From the NCBI RefSeq assembly GCF_905171775.1, contig NC_053491.1, forward strand, positions 135,344,483-135,408,482: a DNA stretch of 64,000 bases. Direction: 5' to 3'. The translations under genes and the position numbers were made by a program. The notes under the pieces were generated by a model. That model saw nothing but the letters and a program-made list of their open reading frames with translations. It did no database searches and had not been told where the DNA came from. Source of the stretch: Rana temporaria. Lineage: Eukaryota; Chordata; Amphibia; Anura; Ranidae. The stretch's first letter is position 1, and each line of letters begins with the position of its first letter. Positions 23,123-33,075 of the stretch are shown here, one piece after another.

Positions 23123-23931
23123 GTAACAATGAATGGGGTTCATGTCATACGAAAGGGGGGACAGATTACGTTGGTATGACCATTATATAAATAGGAGACC
23201 TATAATACGTATAAAGCCATTTTGCTTCACCCTGATAATATTCTATCATTTGCACTGAGAGTTTAATTGGGCTTTAAATTGATGTTATTATTGATTTCCC
23301 ATAGAAGCTGTTTTTTTTTTGGGGACTTCTACAATTTAGAGCTGTTAACCTTACTGTATGACCCAAATCAGCAGCTGCGCTTTCCTTCTAGACAATGTCA
23401 GCATCATTGTCTGGAAATTAGTCTTCTGATTGCCAAGAAACAAATGTTACTGGCTTATTTTACAGGGGGAAATCCGTCCAAGTATTTTTTTGCGATCTTC
23501 TGAGTGAACATTAAGATTGGGAATTATTTAGAACCAGATGGAATACGTGATGAAACTGAGCGTATAAGTCCTTTCTATCATACAATGGGGTCTTTGTACA
23601 GAAGGGTCGCAAATATAAAATCATCCTATATATACAGTCAGGATATTCACACTTATGTCAGTAGTCGTATCCTGCAATGCACACTTTTCCATGATCACAT
23701 AAAATGTATACATTTCAAATTTACACCATGTATTACATATTTATTTTCAGAGAAAATACCCAATTCAACATGTACAGTACCATTTTTTTTTTTACTTTTG
23801 TCATAAATTTTTAAGGCCTACTGTAATACTCTGTCTGTTGCATCTAATGTTTATGTGATTAGTATACTATTTAACTTGTTTTTGTAATTAATAGTTTTCA
23901 AGTATCAATTGAATTGTTTACTTATAGAGGT
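23123..23931. other. Intron, no assigned element
   Basis: AT-rich intron between a foldback insertion and a hAT element; lies inside the spacer of the large inverted duplication. Nothing further recognised. Confidence 0.45.
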
Positions 23932-23939
23932 GTTTGAAC

Positions 23940-24251
23940 TATGGTTGCACCGATACCATTTTTTTACCTGTGAGCATGAGTACCGATACTTTCGGTCAAG
24001 TACTCACCGATACTGAGTACAGATACCTTTCGCTGAAATACCCAGGCTGAAATCACTGACAAGCCCTAGTTTACACGGGAATGGTGCGGGAAACCGCATG
24101 TGATTCAGACAGGAATCTTACTGCAGTCCTGTTCAAATCGCATGCGATTATTTGCTGTGCGATTTTAGCCAATTCATTTTGTATGGGCTCAAACTGCACC
24201 ATGGTCTCATTTTTCAGGTATTGACAATTACTTGGTATTGGTGCAACCCTG
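23940..24251. mobile_element. hAT-type element (GGTTGCACCGATACCA family)
   Basis: Left end reads TATGGTTGCACCGATACCAT (the usual CAGGG is changed to TATGG) and right end TGGTATTGGTGCAACCCTG. An exact 8-bp duplication GTTTGAAC flanks it (23932-23939 and 24252-24259). 312 bp, non-coding. Confidence 0.85.
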
Positions 24252-24271
24252 GTTTGAACTATACTGAACTA

Positions 24272-24503
24272 CAGGCATACCCCACTTATAAGTACACAAT
24301 GGGTTTTATTTACTAAAGCTGGAAAGTGCAAAATCAGGCTCACTTCTGCATAGAAACCAATGAGCTTCTAACCCCAGCTTGTTCAATTAAGCTTTGGTAA
24401 TAAAACCTGGAAGCGGATTGGTTTCTATGCAGAAGTGAGCCTGATTTTGCACTTTCCAGCTTTAGTAAATAAAACCCATTGTGTACTTATAAGTGGGGTA
24501 TGC

Positions 24504-24506
<3 letters not shown>
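24272..24506. mobile_element. TA-target palindromic MITE, copy 2
   Basis: 235 bp, same ends and length as copy 1 at 21967, in reverse orientation and nearly identical. TA flanks at 24270-24271 and 24507-24508. It forms the inner part of an inverted duplication that also includes 24507-24673. Confidence 0.8.
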
Positions 24507-24552
<46 letters not shown>

Positions 24553-24564
24553 TATATATATATA
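24507..24564. repeat. (TA)n microsatellite
   Basis: Long TA run with one AAA interruption, the counterpart of 21940-21966 in the inverted copy. Confidence 0.85.
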
Positions 24565-24673
24565 AAACATATAAGTTGTAGCGCTAGATAGTGACTAAAT
24601 GATGTAGAAACTAAGGGGCAGATCCACGTACATCGGCGCATTGTTGTGGCCGGCGTAGCGTATCTCTGATATA
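24565..24673. repeat. Inverted copy of the end of the CpG-rich MITE
   Basis: AACATATAAGTTGTAGCGCT and GGGGCAGATCCACGTACATC onward are the reverse complement of 21834-21940, ending at GCGTATCTCTGAT. It is not an independent full MITE; it is the outer part of the duplicated block. Confidence 0.75.
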
Positions 24674-25093
24674 ATGCAGTTCTTGATTCTTGTATGTGGA
24701 AGGAAAGACTGTCTGTGTTGCCCAAAGCAGCCTAAAGCAGTCTTCATTTGATGGATATAGAGCATGGATTTGAGAAGCTAGCAGGAAGAAAGAGACAGTT
24801 TTTCTTTAGACTACATATGGGCCACTCTCACATTTTGTGTACTATGCTTAGTTACCATTATACAGATTACTTTAACAGTATGGCAAATTAAATAATAACT
24901 TAACCTAAAACAAGAAATCACATTTTAGATTAATTTGTCACAAATGAAAAAATATGTTGGATTGTCCAAACTTTTGAACCACTCAGAAATTGGTAAAGGG
25001 GTTCAACATTCATTCATCCTGGGGCACAACAATTCTTGCACCACATTATCATAAAAAAGTTACTCTTATCTGGACTTCAGTGATCCATGGTAA

Positions 25094-25571
25094 CAGGGCT
25101 CAAGTCCTGCATGAACGCGTGGGAATGGAGTTCCTGCACTTTTTTCACAGCAGGAACTCAGTTCCCCTTGCAGGACAGAGCAGCCGCCCGAGCCAATCCT
25201 TTACTAAGCGGCGATGCCCAGCTCGAGTCACTGTCAGGGGCAGGCGAACCTTAGTAATCCTTTATGTTACTGGTTGCTTCCTGTATATGGATTCATCCGG
25301 ATTCATTGCGAAGGTCTCCTGGGAACAATGACAAAAGCTCCCAGGAGACATTGCGGCATTGAGGAAGTGACGGAATACCCGCACACTACCCGTCAAATCC
25401 ATATACAGGAAGCGGCCAGTAACATAAAGGATTACTAAGGTACAGTGGATCGAAAAAAAACATGTGGTTTAGTAATTATGCATATAAGTGTATCATTTTT
25501 TTTTCTTTTTGGTGGGGGAATGGATCTTGGGTGGGAGTTCCCACACTTTTTTCCCCAGGACTTGACCCCTG
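25094..25571. mobile_element. hAT-type element, CAGGGCTCAAGTCCTG family, copy 1
   Basis: Starts CAGGGCTCAAGTCCTGCATG and ends CCAGGACTTGACCCCTG, with an exact 8-bp duplication CATGGTAA (25086-25093 and 25572-25579). Inside are inverted segments around TCCTTTATGTTACTGG and TCCCAGGAGACATTGCGG. A second copy lies at 29844-30305. Non-coding. Confidence 0.9.
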
Positions 25572-25579
25572 CATGGTAA

Positions 25580-26151
25580 TCTGCAGTGAATAATCTGACC
25601 TGCAAAAATAATTACTTGATCAGACTCAATGCATTTTTCATAGTAAAAAAAAAAAGTTACTAATGTAGTTTAGTGAAATAGTTTATATATAACTGTAGAA
25701 AAAGCGATAGACATATTTTTTTTTAGTAGAAGTCATGCTGCCAGAAGTTTAATATTCACTTTTAGCCCAGGAGACAGCATAGCCATAAAACTAAATAGTA
25801 CCTGCTGACAGGTATTCTTACTATGTTATGTACCATTCTAGCTTATACAGTCAAATTTACTAAAAGTAATATTGTTAAAATTGAATTTTTGTTGGTTTAG
25901 AATTTTTAAACATTTAATAGCTTGTATATGAATGTATTGGGGAAAAACGTTGGAATTGATAGTCAAAATGCACGCTTTATTTTAAAAGTAAGATATTTAT
26001 CCTAAAATTATATTTTTAACAAGCATAACATAACAGCTATTGGAAACTAGTTTTACACTACACCCATTTTAAAAATAAAGTCCAACTGCAATTTAAGTTT
26101 AAATTAGCTAAATATATAACAGGTGTAATAAAACAAAGTGTGTGCAAAGTC
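25580..26151. other. Intron, no assigned element
   Basis: AT-rich intron with homopolymer T and A runs; nothing recognised. Confidence 0.45.
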
Positions 26152-26154
26152 TTA

Positions 26155-26425
26155 GGCCCCGTACACACGACCAGTTTCCTCGGCAGAATTCAGCTTCCGA
26201 CCGAGTTTCTGGCTGAATTCTGCCGAGAAACCCGGCCGTGTGTACACTTTCGGCCGAGGAAGCCGACGAGGACCTCGGCGAGGAAATAGAGAACATGTTC
26301 TCTATTTCCTCGTTGTTCTATGGGAGCTCTCGGCCCGCCGAGCTCCTCGGCGGCTTCAGGGCTGAACTGGCCGAGGAACTCGATGTGTTTGGCACGTCGA
26401 GTTCCTCGGCCGTGTGTATGGGGCC
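26155..26425. mobile_element. Harbinger-like MITE, copy B
   Basis: 271 bp, from GGCCCCGTACACACGACC to CCGTGTGTATGGGGCC, with a perfect TTA duplication (26152-26154 and 26426-26428). It is the reverse complement of copy A (15068-15338) with only a few differences visible by eye. The 214-codon open frame on the minus strand across this region is a by-product of the palindrome. Confidence 0.85.
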
Positions 26426-26614
26426 TTACAGTTCGTTTTTTGGAGAAGGCAACCACAGCCTGAGTAGAACATTCTGCCTCTGCCAGAATGCTACACCTTG
26501 CTCTCTGTGTGGAACCTGTGATCTCTCTGTAGAGGGCTGACACTCCTTCCCTGCTGAGAGTTAGATCTCTCCAGTCAGCAGAAAGCAGGAGGTTTGCTGA
26601 TTGAAGAGCTTTTA

Positions 26615-26988
26615 GCCTTGTACACACGACCAGTTTTTCCATTGCCATGATAGCTTTTGGCCAGGAAAACTGGGCGTGTGTTTGCTCCATGGCAATTTTC
26701 CCGACAGGAAAACCGCCGGGAATCGCGGCGGGAAAAATTAGAACATGTCTCCTTTTTTCCCCACCGGTATTCCCGGTGGTTTTTAACCCGGCAGTTTTCC
26801 TATGGGGAAAGCCTGCCGGGGAGCATACACGCATCTGGGATTCTCGACCAAAGCTCTCATGGCAGTTTTCCTGTCGAGAAACCCGGCCGTGTGTAGGGGG
26901 AAAGACTGACCGAGCAAGTTCTCAGCTTTCCCCTTGGGTTTTCAGGTGGTAAAAAGTCCGCCGGGAAACCCGTACGTGTGTACGAGGC
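26615..26988. mobile_element. Harbinger-like MITE, copy G
   Basis: Ends GCCTTGTACACACGACC and CGTACGTGTGTACGAGGC are inverted repeats. Interior has CCCACCGGTATTCCCGGTGG-type inverted pairs and GGAAAACCGCCGGG. Left flank TTA, right flank TTC. Confidence 0.65.
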
Positions 26989-27221
26989 TTCAGGCTTCAT
27001 GTACACTGGACATTTGAAAACCTCTTCTGAATGATGGAACTTGACAGCTAGTAACCGAAACCTAAAAATGTCAGTTTTGCCACTTTTACATGCCGCGTTT
27101 ATGCACACTTTGCAGCGTCCATGAGCATTTGCACTTAGAAGCTTTTTTGACAGATAACATATTTTATAGATCAGTAGACCCTTCCAAACGCCTACAATGC
27201 AGTCAAATGCCTACAATGCAG

Positions 27222-27284
27222 GCATCTCTCTCTCTCTCTCACACTTTCTTTATCTCTCGCATTCGCTCTCTCTCTCTCTCTCCC
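27222..27284. repeat. (TC)n microsatellite, interrupted
   Basis: Two TC runs (near 27226-27240 and 27265-27282) separated by about 25 bp. Confidence 0.75.
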
Positions 27285-27910
27285 CCCCTTTGCAGTCCAC
27301 AATATACAAGGGTTCTGGGAAGGCTGTTTTTTTAATATTGCAAATGGTCAGAAATGGATCCTCATTGAAAACACCTATACAGAAAATGTGAGTTAACATG
27401 TTTAGACGCGTTTACACACTGTGACAAGCATTTGGCATTTCAAAAGCCCCTGAACTTCTGTCCTGAACGCAAATTTTTGCTTTCACAGAAATGCTTCTAA
27501 ACTCAACTGCTTCTAGACTACAATGAACGCCTGAGTGTACATGTTTCCATAGGATAATATTGGGGAGAGTTCTGGGGCTGCTGAAAAAAATGCCCAAATG
27601 CTCCTAAATGTCCAACAGCAGTGTACATGAGGTCTTAAAATAGAACTATAGGCATTTTATTTTCATTTTGGATAGAGTAAGGGAGGGTCTTAACCCCTGT
27701 CAGCTATTTTTTTCCTTTTTTGACCCATTGGGGAGATTTCCCTTCACTTCCTGCCCCAGAGTCCAGAACAGGAAGTTAGAGGAAATCGCTGAAAATTAAG
27801 GGAATCCCTTGGGGACCCCCCCAGTCACCAGAACTAGTGACCCCATTGGAAGATTTCCCTTTTATTACTTTTCTGGGGACAACCCAAAGTTTGAAATGTT
27901 CTTGTAATTC

Positions 27911-28223
27911 CAGTAAAACAAAGAGATTGTATCGCTCCAGGAAAATCATCAGGTCTCCACTGCCATAAAGCAATCCAGGTGCCAGCCTTGGTTCAGAGCC
28001 ATAAGATGTAGGATGATGAAGAAAAGGGTGGCAGCACTTCCAGCATAAAATTATTTTATTGAAATTCCATTAAAAACAAGGACAGGACGTGACATGAAGC
28101 CAGTTTAAAAAGTTCAGTTCAGTTTTTGAGCTGGCTGCATGTCATGTCATGTCATCGTTTTTAAAAGAATTTCAATAAAATAATAATTTTATGCTGGAAG
28201 TGCTGCCATCCTTTTCTTCATCA
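27911..28223. mobile_element. Foldback retroposon-like insertion
   Basis: Imperfect flanking copies TTCTTGTAATTCCAGT (from 27899) and TTCTTGTAAATTCACT (28224-28239) suggest a decayed ~16-bp duplication. The part from 28014 to 28222 is an inverted repeat: GATGAAGAAAAGGGTGGCAG against CTGCCATCCTTTTCTTCATC. A degenerate hammerhead-like motif on the minus strand lies at 27929-27952. Confidence 0.5.
27929..27952 (-). ncRNA. Hammerhead-like motif, degenerate
   Basis: Minus strand: CTGATGA, TTTTCCTGGAGC (a weak TCC/GGA stem), then GATAC in place of GAAAC. Likely a relic. Confidence 0.25.
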
Positions 28224-28645
28224 TTCTTGTAAATTCACTTTCAATGATAATGGTAAACAAAACAAATAGAGAGGGTAACTCTCCCTAATGTGGACATAGA
28301 CAGCAATAAAAACTGACAGGTGTTATAATCCCCCTCCACTCTATCTAAACTAAAAAAAATAAAGTGTTGCCTTTAGTTACACTTTAACTATGACTGAGCA
28401 GGATGTGTGCGGACCTCTGCAGAGAAATGGCTTCCACCCCACAGTTCATGCTCTGCACAGGTATGTATGTAAATGTTCTTTTTAGTAGGATAAGACAAGT
28501 CTAATTCCATTTTACAAGTGCATTAATGTCTGAAATCTATATCCCTTTGTAAAATGCACATAAGATACAATTATATTTTAGGTTATTTATTCTAGTTATA
28601 ATTGTTTTTATTTATTTTAAACAAAGCCTCATTTTTTATTCACAG

Positions 28646-29056
28646 GTGAAATTAAATGAAAGGTTAATTTCAACTGGTCAGGGACTTCTGATCCGTTCCA
28701 TTCAAGACTCTGATATAGGAATGTATCACTGCATAGCAACTGAAAATGGCTTTAAGCAAACGGTAGCCAAAATCAATTTGAAAATCTTAGAACCGGAACT
28801 TGTGAGTTTTATGACTGACAAATCTCAGTGGATCTGGGCAAGTACATTGAGTGGCCTGCAATTTCATCCCAAGGACCTTACTGGATCATTCAGTCACTCA
28901 GAGATGCAGATGATTAACCAGTACTGCAAAGAAAGCAGACAGAAAAAAAGCCAAGTATCAGAAGTCCCAAAACTTAAAGGGGATTACGGCAAATTAAAAG
29001 TTCTCATGAATACCAGAAAAAGTAGAAATCGGAGAAATCAGTTACCTGGGTCTTAA
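28646..29056 (+). CDS. sema3d: Semaphorin-3D last coding exon (Ig second half, basic tail, stop)
   Basis: Begins after TTTTTTATTCACAG (acceptor, ending 28645) with GTG read as valine in phase 0, not as a start. It reads VKLNERLISTGQGLLIRSIQ, then DSDIGMYHCIATENGFKQTV, ending NRRNQLPGS and a TAA stop at 29054-29056. YHC carries the second Ig cysteine pairing with FLEC of the previous exon. FSHSEMQMINQYCKE contains the cysteine expected to make the interchain disulfide of class 3 dimers. The tail is basic, with KSRNRR giving a furin-like RxRR near the end; basic tails help bind neuropilin and matrix. The pattern HPKD...GxFSHSEMQMINQYCK and the ending RKSRNRRNQLP are what I recall for SEMA3D and not for 3A, 3C or 3E. 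Confidence 0.92.
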   Translation: MKLNERLISTGQGLLIRSIQDSDIGMYHCIATENGFKQTVAKINLKILEPELVSFMTDKSQWIWASTLSGLQFHPKDLTGSFSHSEMQMINQYCKESRQKKSQVSEVPKLKGDYGKLKVLMNTRKSRNRRNQLPGS

Positions 29057-29843
29057 GCATTTTTCTTATGATTACAGCCAAATAATTTAAAATGTTGTTA
29101 CAAGTCACCTAGGCAAAAAGTATGAAAATTAAAAAATGCAAGGATTATTTATATTCGGTAGAGCAAAAGAAGATTCAGTCCTAAGTTTTGTTTGGGCTCT
29201 TTTAAACTGAAGTTTTTTTTTTTTTACACCTTATTTATTAGATTTTTTTTTTTATTAACATGGAAATAAATTGAATTTGTTGACAATTTGCTGTATGCAA
29301 AAAAAAAAAAAAGATAGCTCTTAAGGAGTTTATGTTTATACTGTTGTCTTATCAAATGTTGCATAGAAATACTGGGTTGCAATCCTTAGAAAACTATCAG
29401 TTATCTAATTGTATTAGTCTAACTACTGTTGGCAAATGCAAAAAAGTGAATATCATAGGCTGCAACACATCATCAGTCTTTGCATCATGTTATTGAAAGG
29501 CACTTTTAATGTAAATTAGACTTTTTGGGAAACCGTTTGCATTTCTCAAATACTGAAAGTTGAATACATATGGAAGTAAAATGATCATTTGAAAAAAATG
29601 TTAAAAAAAAACACACAATTAACTTGTCACTATATACATTTGCTTTAAGCATGCATGAATGCATTAATTTATATTAAGATATTATGTTATGTTCAAAGGT
29701 AATTCTGCTACATTTTTGAAGGAATACTTTCCAACAGGAAGAGAGGACAATGTAAAATCCGTTGCTGCTGTTTACTCTTCTGTAGACCAAATGTTCTTAC
29801 TTAAATCAGCAGGCTGCCATGTAATAAAACACTGAGAGCAGAA
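29057..29843 (+). other. sema3d 3' untranslated region, proximal part
   Basis: Directly downstream of the stop codon, AT-rich with several T and A runs. The first canonical AATAAA is at 29265-29270; another AATAAA occurs at 29823-29828. How far the 3' UTR extends cannot be settled without transcripts. Confidence 0.55.
29265..29270 (+). terminator. Candidate polyadenylation signal AATAAA
   Basis: First AATAAA after the stop codon, 209 bp downstream. No strong downstream GT-rich element is obvious apart from TTGAATTTGTTG. Other candidates are at 29823 and, far downstream, in CAATACAATAAACTTATG near 38690. Confidence 0.3.
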
Positions 29844-30305
29844 CAGGGCTCAAGTCCTGCGGGAACGTGTGTGAACGGAGTCCCTGCACTTTTTTCACAG
29901 CAGGAACACAGTTCCCTTTGCAGGACTAGAACAGCCGAGAGCAGCCGAGCCGCACGAGCCAATCCTTCACTAAGTGGCGATGACCAGCTCGAGTCAATGT
30001 CAGGGACAGGCGAACCTTAGTAATCCTTTATGTTACTGGCCGCTTCCTGTATATGGATTCATCAGGTAGTGTGCGGGTATTCCGTCACTTCCTCAATGCC
30101 GCAATGTCTCTTGGGAGCTTTTGTCATTGTTCAGAGGAGACATTGCGGAGGTCTGCCGCGAGTAATCGCGGGATTTAGAAAGAACTTGCTTAAAAAAACA
30201 TGCGGTTTAGTAATTATGCATATAAGCATATCATTTATTTTTTTGGTGGGGGAGTGGATCTTGGGTGGGAGTTCCCACACTTTTTTCCCCAGGACTTGAC
30301 CCCTG
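29844..30305. mobile_element. hAT-type element, CAGGGCTCAAGTCCTG family, copy 2
   Basis: Same termini as 25094-25571, with its own exact 8-bp duplication GAGCAGAA (29836-29843 and 30306-30313). It lies within the likely 3' UTR or just after it. Confidence 0.9.
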
Positions 30306-30313
30306 GAGCAGAA

Positions 30314-31258
30314 GCATACTCGAGAGAGCAGAAAGTGAACAGGATTAGGAGGAATGAGGAGATGACCTAGGCCTCCAGAATGTCAGATCCCAGGAAAATC
30401 AGGATTGGGATCTAGGTATTGTTTGAAGGGGTTCAACCAGGAACATTACCAGCATAATGTGGGAAAAATACACAAATATGGGAATAAATAAGGCATATTT
30501 GTTAAATGGATGGAGCAAAGTTTGAAAGTGATGGAAGTTATAAACATGAGCAGCAAATGTTTTTACTGTTAAAAGGGATACAATTGCAAAAAAGCACCAA
30601 CTGTTTTACTACTTTTTGCTGCTCAAATGATATCAATGGCAGTTTTTTATGCATGTATCTTTTCACTGGTCCAAGAACTCAGTTAACTCTACTGTAATAT
30701 TAATGCAAATGCATTGGTGTGAATAAGGAAGTACTGTGGAGAGATTGTAAAGATAAGATGTCTTTTTTTTAATCTTCAAATTGTTACAAAGGGCTGGTGA
30801 CAAAAAAGATGTCAGTTAATGAGAAAATATTACAAAAAAAATCGTAATAATATTTAAAGGTAAAATTAATCATGCAAACATAATAACAAAAATAATAGAC
30901 TTATTAGATTACAGGAGTGCTGACAGAAGAACATTTTCTTTGAAGGGAAAGTGTTTCCGTCACATTACTACAACATTCATCACTGTCTGAAAGTAATGAA
31001 AGCTCTCCTTTGTGCAGCATTTCAATGCTGGACAATAATCCTGCTGTTCATTTCCATGAAACATAAGGAAAAGCTTTGCTTTTAGCTTGCTGTGGCTGCT
31101 ACACACACTTCCAATAAAGTTTAATGTGCCAGTTGCTGATATCATTGCTGTCAGCTGGTGGGTATGTGGTATATGTCGTCAGGGCTGCATGTGTACTTTT
31201 GATGTCCAGGATTCTATTTTATGATATACTCCAGTAATCAGAATTTGATTTAAGTTTG
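30314..31258. other. 3' UTR or flanking DNA, no assigned element
   Basis: AT-rich sequence with no terminal repeats recognised. Could be distal sema3d 3' UTR. Confidence 0.4.
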
Positions 31259-31273
31259 TATGTCCTCAATTAT

Positions 31274-31990
31274 AAAAACAATAAAAAATGTTGCGCCAGG
31301 TATATCTGTAGCAAAAGCAAAAGACACCTCTATTTCTATTTTTGGCCCAAGAATTATCTAGTGGAAATGGGTGATAGGGGCAAATTGATATAGTTTATAG
31401 GGTATAAAATAGTGGATACTGGAGTATTACAAGAGATATCATGCAAAGTCCATACAACCTGGGTATAACCACTGGAGTAGCAAATTAGTTATTTTGCAGC
31501 ACAGTGGAGGGCAGAAGAGAGTCTAGGATATAAAAATAAAGGGCAAAGAGCAGTGCCATTCTGAGTGTAGCAATAAAGTTTAAAACAATTTATTCTGTAA
31601 GTAATGCACTCACTAGAAGGTAGTGATATACAAGCACATCAGATGAAGTATATAAGTTGGTTGCAGAGATCCCAGGAGGCATTGAGGAGGCACGCTGTCA
31701 TCACACCCAGTGGCGCCGGTGGTATCCGGTGTCCCGGGCTGAATGTGAGAGGCGCAGAAAGAAGCCGTCAGCAGGAAATCACTGAGGGGAAGACTGAATT
31801 GTGCATGCATTCGGAGCATGCATGCTCCTTCATCAGGCAAAATTGCGTGCAAGATTGGGACTCTGCAATCATCTGATATACTTCATCTGATGTGCCTGTA
31901 TACCACTACCTTCTAGTGAGAGCATTACTTACAGAATAAATAGTTTTAAAATGTATTGCTACACACAGAATGGTGCTGCCCTTTGTACTT
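31274..31990. mobile_element. Foldback retroposon-like insertion with 15-bp duplication
   Basis: Exact 15-bp duplication TATGTCCTCAATTAT at 31259-31273 and 31991-32005. The segments around 31590-31660 and 31860-31950 are inverted repeats (CACTAGAAGGTAGTGATATA against a slightly altered reverse complement). It contains a hammerhead-like motif on the minus strand at 31809-31836. 717 bp, non-coding. Confidence 0.75.
31809..31836 (-). ncRNA. Hammerhead-like motif
   Basis: Minus strand: CTGATGA, A, a perfect 5-bp stem GGAGC/GCTCC around ATGCAT, then GAAT (one change from GAAA) and GCATGC, a self-complementary hexamer. The stem sequence differs from those of the other copies, yet pairing is intact. 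Confidence 0.45.
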
Positions 31991-32248
31991 TATGTCCTCA
32001 ATTATCTTTTCTTGAGATATGTTAAGTTGTTTTGTGTAAAAAGATTATCTCGACTTCAGTATCACCAAAACTAATACTCGTAGTTATTATTATTGTTTGT
32101 CATAACAAATGGGATTTACAACTAACACTATGCATTCACTTGAATGTCATATTTAAGGTCTTATTTTAGTTAGATGTCTCACGTGTCATTTTGGGTCACT
32201 GATATACATTATTTAACAGTATTCAACAGTGTTTTACATTATATAACA

Positions 32249-33075
32249 GAATTCCAGCTTACACCTAACTAGCCTAAAAACTGTCCCCTTCCCTCTCATT
32301 ACACCTATGTTTACTAACTTATGTAGAAAATATGTATATACTTGCCTATATTCAGGCTGTTCAGGTCCCGTCATGTGATTTTCCCTCTGTCAGCCAGCGG
32401 TGACTGCAGGAGAGAGTAGGAAGTACTGTGACAACAGCTATAAAGTGTTACCAAACCCAGGACCCTGCATTCACTATATATGATCTTTCACATTACACAA
32501 AACATGAAAATGCAATAGTTTTAGTAATTATAAACTGCTAAATACCTTTTGCTCATCAGCAGTTAGAGCAGTCTTTTGACTTCTATCATGTTTGGTTAAA
32601 GTTTGTAGGAGGAGTTTTCATTCTACCCTGATTATTTTATGAGGCTGCAGGACCCTTGACCCTCTGCCTGGACAGGGCTGATTGGCCTGTGCTGGTCACA
32701 TGCACACTTCCAAGAACCCCCCCCCCCCCCCCTCAGCTCTTTTCTATCAGGAGATAGTTTGGGGACTGTGGAACTAGGGGTGGATCAGAGAAGACAGAAT
32801 TTTTACACAACGCAAAAGGATTAGCCCCTTAGGTTGCACAGTGAGTATAAGAAGCATATTTTACTGCATATACAGACTGATGTTATTCTTGTGGGTTTAC
32901 TAACACTTTAAAGCCTGAAGTAGTAACCTCACCTATAGACTTCAATAGCCCATCTGTTGTCTGCTCTTTCTCAAGTGTATATATCTTTCTTACACAGGTT
33001 AGTTGGCATATGTGTTAGGGGGAAGAGGAAACAGTTTAGGATTAGTTAGTTGTAGGCTGGAATTCCACTTTAAGC
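32249..33075. mobile_element. Palindromic MITE candidate (GAATTCCAGC ends)
   Basis: GAATTCCAGCTTACACCTAA at the left and TTAGTTGTAGGCTGGAATTC at the right are imperfect inverted repeats, with further pairing between CTGTCCCCTTCCC and GGGGGAAGAGGAAACAG. A run of about 15 C lies near 32719-32733. Target duplication unclear. Confidence 0.45.

Larger units (their letters stand above)
27640..28385. mobile_element. Palindromic MITE interrupted by a foldback insertion
   Basis: The left arm (AGAGTAAGGGAGGGTCTTAA ... CCTGTCAG) and right arm (CTGACAGGTGTTATAATCCC ... CTCTATCTAAAC) are inverted. A related half copy lies near 34905-35110 (GGATAGAGTGGAGAGGGATT). It is split by the insertion at about 27911-28223. 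Exact ends not determined. Confidence 0.45.

Noticed and set aside
26190..26834. 214-codon open frame on the minus strand
   Set aside because: It runs through MITE copy B and into copy G. The protein would be encoded by palindromic, CpG-rich repeat DNA, and part of it is the same as an open frame in copy A. No domain is recognisable.
28646..28648. GTG as a start codon of a separate 136-codon gene
   Set aside because: The codon follows directly on a splice acceptor and is the valine of a semaphorin Ig domain; phases match the upstream exon.
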